From assembly GCF_009914765.1 (NCBI RefSeq), contig NZ_WYDS01000006.1, forward strand, positions 62,001 to 126,000: a stretch of DNA of 64,000 bases. Direction: 5' to 3'. How positions within the stretch are numbered: the stretch's first letter is position 1; each line of letters begins with the position of its first letter. The position numbers and the translations under genes were made by a program. Shown one piece after another: positions 60,210 to 64,000 of this stretch. The notes below the pieces were generated by a model. That model had not been told where the DNA came from. It did no database searches and was given only the letters and a program-made list of their open reading frames with translations. Source of the DNA: Halodesulfovibrio sp. MK-HDV. Lineage in GTDB: Bacteria; Desulfobacterota; Desulfovibrionia; Desulfovibrionales; Desulfovibrionaceae.

Positions 60210-61130
60210 ATGTCTAAAAAAATTCCTATTGTCTGCCTGGTAGGCCCTACCGGAGCAGGGAAAACTGCTGCGTCCTTTAACCTTAGCCGTACCTTTAACG
60301 GCGGTGTGGTTAATCTGGATTCCCGTCAGGTGTACCGCGATTTTCCAATAATCACAGCACAGCCGACAGCAGAAGAACAGCAGGTGTGTCCGCATAAACT
60401 CTATGGTTTTTTAAAAACTGAAGATAAAATTGATGTGGGCAAGTTCATGGATATGGGGACGGAAGCTATTCTCCAAACCCGCGAAGAAGGTCTGCTGCCG
60501 CTGCTTGTAGGCGGAACAGGCTTTTATTTGAAAGCATTACTGGAAGGCTTGGCGCAGATTCCTCGAATCGACCAGTCATATACAGATGTTGCTGAAGCGG
60601 AAATGGCAGAACGTGGCTCCGCGCCTATGCATGAAGACCTGACGCAGATTGATCCGGATTACGCTGCGAAGATTCACTTTAATGACAGCCAGAGAATTTG
60701 TCGTGCATTAGCCGTGTATAGAGCCACAGGTAAGACTTTTACATGGTGGCATGCCCAGCCGATGACTCCGACACCGTTCCGCGGCATACGCCTTGGTATC
60801 GATGTAAGTCTGGACGAGCTGACGCCGTTGCTTGGCAAACGCATTGATCTTATGATTGAAGCCGGAGCCATTGAAGAAGCCCGTGAGGCGTTAAAGCTTA
60901 ACAATGATCCAGAATCTTCAGGCTGGTCGGGCATTGGCTGTGCAGAACTGTATCAGTACATTACCGGTGCTATGTCTTTGGATGATTGCAAAGCGTTGTG
61001 GTTGAAAAACACCAGAGCGTATGCAAAACGGCAGCTTACTTGGTTTAGAAAAGATAAAGAAATTATCTGGGTTAAACCCAAAGATTTTGAAACGATGAAT
61101 CGTGAAGTTACTCAGTTTTTAGCTGAGTAG
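60210..61130 (+). CDS. miaA: tRNA dimethylallyltransferase
   Basis: 306 residues. Walker A GPTGAGKT, NLDSRQVYRD (substrate contact) and RAYAKRQLTWFRKD near the end identify MiaA, which adds the isopentenyl group to A37 of tRNAs reading UNN codons. Seven bases after coaD, same operon. Confidence 0.95.
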   Translation: MSKKIPIVCLVGPTGAGKTAASFNLSRTFNGGVVNLDSRQVYRDFPIITAQPTAEEQQVCPHKLYGFLKTEDKIDVGKFMDMGTEAILQTREEGLLPLLVGGTGFYLKALLEGLAQIPRIDQSYTDVAEAEMAERGSAPMHEDLTQIDPDYAAKIHFNDSQRICRALAVYRATGKTFTWWHAQPMTPTPFRGIRLGIDVSLDELTPLLGKRIDLMIEAGAIEEAREALKLNNDPESSGWSGIGCAELYQYITGAMSLDDCKALWLKNTRAYAKRQLTWFRKDKEIIWVKPKDFETMNREVTQFLAE

Positions 61131-61285
61131 AGAATGTTTTGTCTCCGACGTTGCGGCGGGGTTTAACGAGGTAGTCCTTGCCTTTCTTCCGTAAAGGGGA
61201 ATTTCCTTGATCCTGAACAGCTTTCAGGTATGCCAGTAACGTTTAGTGGAAATTCATTTAGTGACAATTCATGATGACCGCATGT

Positions 61286-61320
61286 AAAAAGGGTGAAGTA
61301 TGTAACTTCACCCTTTTTTT
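61286..61320 (+). terminator. Terminator of the rsmD-coaD-miaA operon
   Basis: AAAAGGGTGAAGT/ACTTCACCCTTTT with seven T. Confidence 0.85.
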
Positions 61321-61359
61321 GTATCTACTATTTAGCACTGTAGATAATCAGAAAACTTG

Positions 61360-62973
61360 TTAGCGCGAGATCTTCATCTTTTTTATTCGCGTTGCGAGTG
61401 TTGTAGGCTTCATTCCTAGCAGGTGCGCTGCTCCGGTTTCTCCGTAGATTTTTCCGTTACAGCGCTTTAAAGCCCTTTTTATGTTTTTCACTTGAAGTCG
61501 AACCATCTCTTCTTCTGTAAGTAACTGGTCGCCATCTACAGCACCTGTTTCAGGACTATCAGGCGACGTTTTAGTAAAGCCGTCTGTAAGATCCAGTTGT
61601 GCAGATTCTGAAATAGAAGAAATCGCAAATCGCTCCACGATATTTTGCAGTTCTCGAATGTTACCCGGCCAGTTGTATGTGGAGAGGGTAGCGAGTTGGT
61701 CTGAAGAAAATTGAACAACAGGGCGCTTCATGACAGTGAGCGAGCGTTGCAGGAAATGATTTGCAAGAGGCTCAATGTCATCTTTACGCTTTCGAAGCGG
61801 CGGAACGGTGATTGGAAATACGTTGAGTCGAAAATACAAATCTTCTCTAAATCTTTCCGCCTTAACTTCTTCCAGTAAGTCACGGTTGCTCGCAGCAATA
61901 ATGCGTGCATTTACCTTGCGGACTTTTTCTTCACCTACCCGTTCGTATTCCCCTTCCTGCAAGACTCTAAGCAGCTGAGCCTGTAATTCGAGTGGGATTT
62001 CGCCTACCTCGTCTAAAAAGAGCGTTCCGTTGTGGGCAGCACCAAATTTACCTTCGCGGTGGGTGTGCGCGCCGGTGAAGGCTCCTTTGGCGTGTCCAAA
62101 GAATTCACTGGCAAACAGTTCTTTAGGGATCGATGCGCAGTTAACTTTAATAAGCGGTTCTGAGCTTCTATTGCTTCTTCTATGCAATTCTCTGGCTACA
62201 AGTTCCTTCCCTGTTCCAGATTCCCCTTGAATGAGTACGTTTGCTTCTGTAGGCGCTACAAGATCAATTTGCTGAACGATTCTTTGCAGTGCTGCGCTAT
62301 GTCCGATAAATCCGCCGTGGAGGCTGGATTCAGACAATTCTTCGCGTAAATATTTGTTTTCTTTTTTAAGCTGAGTGGTGAGTTCTTCAATTTTTTCGAA
62401 GGCTCTGGCGTTAGCTAGTGCTGTGGCTGAATGGTTTGTTATGATATTCAGCTCATCGAGAATAGGTTGGGTTATTTGAGACTTGGTAAAAACAGCCAAT
62501 ACTCCCAGAACCTCACCATGAAACTGCATGGGATGCCCCGCGAAACCATTTATTCCCTCTCGTTTTGTCCATTCCCTGTCAACAATCCACTTGGAATCTT
62601 CCGAGACGGATTTAACGATTACTGGCTGGCCGGATGCGGCAATGTGTCCCACCTTTCTAAAGCCCATGGGGAATCTGCTGAATTTTCCGTTCAGGCGCGA
62701 CCAGTCTTCATTTTTATTTACGACAGAATGACCCGCACTGGCGACAAGGTGCAGGCAGGTATCCCTTTGCTGACATTCTTTGAGCATGCGGCAAGATGAG
62801 CATATGTCGCCTTTTTTAACGAGCCATATGCGTACAAGTGATACATCATCAAACTGGAACAGTCGGTTAACAATAAGACTGAAGAGCGAGCTTGTTGATC
62901 GCTGCTCGCCCATTTCCAGAAGAAGTGATTGTAGTTCCATATTTTTTAAGTGGAATGTTTGCTTACCAGTCAT
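61360..62973 (-). CDS. Sigma-54 activator with GAF-type sensor
   Basis: 537 residues. The N-terminal GAF-like domain (about 15-190) carries an unusual Cys cluster CSSCRMLKECQQRDTC, able to hold an Fe-S or other redox cofactor. A coiled-coil linker leads to the AAA+ domain with GESGTGKE, GAFTGA (sigma-54 contact) and LFLDEVGEI, and a Fis-type HTH at the end (GAAHLLGMKPTTLATRI). It is an enhancer-binding activator, related in layout to NorR/FhlA. The neighbouring CooS-like gene is a plausible target. Confidence 0.88.
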   Translation of the reverse strand: MTGKQTFHLKNMELQSLLLEMGEQRSTSSLFSLIVNRLFQFDDVSLVRIWLVKKGDICSSCRMLKECQQRDTCLHLVASAGHSVVNKNEDWSRLNGKFSRFPMGFRKVGHIAASGQPVIVKSVSEDSKWIVDREWTKREGINGFAGHPMQFHGEVLGVLAVFTKSQITQPILDELNIITNHSATALANARAFEKIEELTTQLKKENKYLREELSESSLHGGFIGHSAALQRIVQQIDLVAPTEANVLIQGESGTGKELVARELHRRSNRSSEPLIKVNCASIPKELFASEFFGHAKGAFTGAHTHREGKFGAAHNGTLFLDEVGEIPLELQAQLLRVLQEGEYERVGEEKVRKVNARIIAASNRDLLEEVKAERFREDLYFRLNVFPITVPPLRKRKDDIEPLANHFLQRSLTVMKRPVVQFSSDQLATLSTYNWPGNIRELQNIVERFAISSISESAQLDLTDGFTKTSPDSPETGAVDGDQLLTEEEMVRLQVKNIKRALKRCNGKIYGETGAAHLLGMKPTTLATRIKKMKISR

Positions 62974-63179
62974 CCCGTAACGCTAAACCAAAGGGGGCTA
63001 CATAACAACAGTAAGTTAGGTATTGCGGAGGGATTAAAGGTGACGCCTTCATGCACAGAACAGTGACGTACAGTGTGGGTGATGGTGAAATGGCACTGCC
63101 CGCCCTTAAGTGGTGGGCAAGGGCAGGCAGTGCAGAGTCTGCTGACGAAAGGACTATGTGATCGCGTTGCTGGTGGGGA

Positions 63180-64000
63180 CTAACGCCAGCAAAGCGTGGA
63201 TCTCGCGTTGTTAAAGTCAGTAATGATCATGGTTGCAAGTTCCTCAGGAGTAGGAACTACGTGCATGGATGATCCGAGTTGATCCTTTACACCATCGTAC
63301 AGAAAATGCTGAACATTTTCTGCCTGCTCTAATACAGGAGGAGTGAAGTGATAGGTGTCAAAGCCTGACATGCGGAATGCGAGTGTTGCGCCAAGTCCTT
63401 CTTCATGAGGCCATTCTGGAATGACAGCAGCAAAAGGAAGATCTTTCATTTTATGACCGGCATATTTAGCAATCTCTCTAAAGGTTGCCAAAGGCTGTGC
63501 GACATCAGTGCCTTCGCCAAAGTGCCATACCGGCGGCATGGTTGCATCAAGGAAGAGCTGAAGCATATCGCCGCATTTTTCGCGTGCTTTACTGGAGCAG
63601 AAACCCTGAATTGCCATAGAGAAGGCAGGGTCGCCGTTTGCGAAAACCAGCACGTTATTTTCAAGCAAGGTATTCACGAATGTAGCAAGATTTTTTGCAG
63701 ATTCAGCGTCGGCAGGAGAACCGCCTGAAAGGCTGACGATACCTTTAATTTTTCCATTAATTACACCGGAAGCGATAACCTCTATGCACCCAAAATGCTT
63801 ATCGATTGTATCAAGGGTGAAACCTACCTGAGCGGTGATAACTTCCGCAGGAAGGACTCTTTTGATAGCACGACGGTTTTTGAAGCTTTCAATTGCACGT
63901 GTGACAATGGCTTCTGCCAAAACATCGAGTGATTCATTTGGGGCGCCAATGAATTCAGCATTGGAAAAATGACTTGATTCATTGGTTGTTACGATGGCGG
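63180..64000 (-). CDS. CooS-like protein, 5' end cut by window
   Basis: 273 codons are visible; the frame is open to the window edge (a TTG at 63920 is internal). SNAEFIGAPNESLDVLAEAI, VITAQVGFTLDTI and LPFAAVIPEWPHEEGLGATLAFRMSG match the C-terminal domain of Ni-Fe carbon monoxide dehydrogenase CooS. But where CooS has Cys ligands of the C-cluster (after VxLxGC, GC-A and GSCVD) this protein reads SLSGGSPAD, ANGDPAF and HFGEGTDV. So it is probably a CooS paralogue without CO dehydrogenase activity. It is co-directional with the sigma-54 regulator gene that follows it. Confidence 0.7.
   Translation of the reverse strand, partial: AIVTTNESSHFSNAEFIGAPNESLDVLAEAIVTRAIESFKNRRAIKRVLPAEVITAQVGFTLDTIDKHFGCIEVIASGVINGKIKGIVSLSGGSPADAESAKNLATFVNTLLENNVLVFANGDPAFSMAIQGFCSSKAREKCGDMLQLFLDATMPPVWHFGEGTDVAQPLATFREIAKYAGHKMKDLPFAAVIPEWPHEEGLGATLAFRMSGFDTYHFTPPVLEQAENVQHFLYDGVKDQLGSSMHVVPTPEELATMIITDFNNARSTLCWR

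Noticed and set aside
1-64000. CRISPR arrays, rRNA genes and insertion sequences
   Set aside because: None seen: no regularly spaced repeats of 24-40 bases, no rRNA-like segments, no transposase frames.

Overview
The window suggests a free-living delta-type sulfate reducer of the Desulfovibrionaceae (Halodesulfovibrio- or Maridesulfovibrio-like), at moderate GC. This is inferred from the flanking genes (tadA, a LOG-family gene, rsmD-coaD-miaA, a sigma-54 regulator and a CooS-like protein) and from the phage type. It cannot be proven from sequence reading alone.

Layout. (1) 1-19058 is an accessory region. It holds two remnants of phages related to the big prophage: remnant A at 1-2318 (zinc-ribbon protein, repressor, NrdR/Ogr-like zinc ribbon, small conserved protein) and remnant B at 7228-9748 (replication initiator, second replication protein, M15-type peptidase). 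Around them lie a WG-repeat secreted protein, an EamA transporter, a cystatin-like protein, a Septu-like ATPase plus HNH nuclease pair (10910-12909), a PH-domain protein, a pentapeptide-repeat protein, a TRIC channel, several small unknown genes and gene debris just before the prophage. (2) 19059-57623 is a 38.5 kb prophage in tRNA-Ser(CGA). Its ends are a 74-bp direct repeat covering the tRNA 3' half; the intact tRNA is at the right end on the minus strand. (3) 57657-64000 is host chromosome.

Prophage order. Next to attL is a membrane/secreted gene pair. A leftward operon follows (int, xis, zinc ribbons, YfdQ-like and other early proteins) from a promoter flanked by two operator-like palindromes at about 24.5 kb. 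Then come a repressor with a co-directional HsdR-N-like nuclease, a divergent Cro-like gene, the replication genes and an M15 peptidase. A second, catalytic-domain-only recombinase is followed by an HTH and a zinc-ribbon gene. Lysis genes (holin-like protein with internal lipoprotein start, LydA-like holin) and a Mor-like activator lead into the virion genes. The head is lambda-like (small and large terminase, portal, protease-capsid fusion, FII, Z). The tail is P2-like and contractile (V, W, J, I, H, fibre assembly, FI, FII, E/E', T, U, X, D). The phage is therefore a mosaic myovirus.

The most striking pattern is in the cargo genes. At two separate places (30.4-31.3 kb and 43.7-46.3 kb) AT-rich cargo genes sit between a decayed, diverged copy of the first part of a phage gene and the intact copy of that same gene. 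This suggests cargo arrives together with the start of its neighbour gene from a related phage. The cargo encodes membrane proteins, two HEPN-like proteins, a lipoprotein and other likely defence or exclusion functions. Other points of note are a P2-type slippery heptamer in gene E, an apparent frameshift in gene U, a 30-bp dyad shared with identical spacing by the prophage and remnant A, and a REP-like element plus hexapeptide repeats inside the remnant B initiator.
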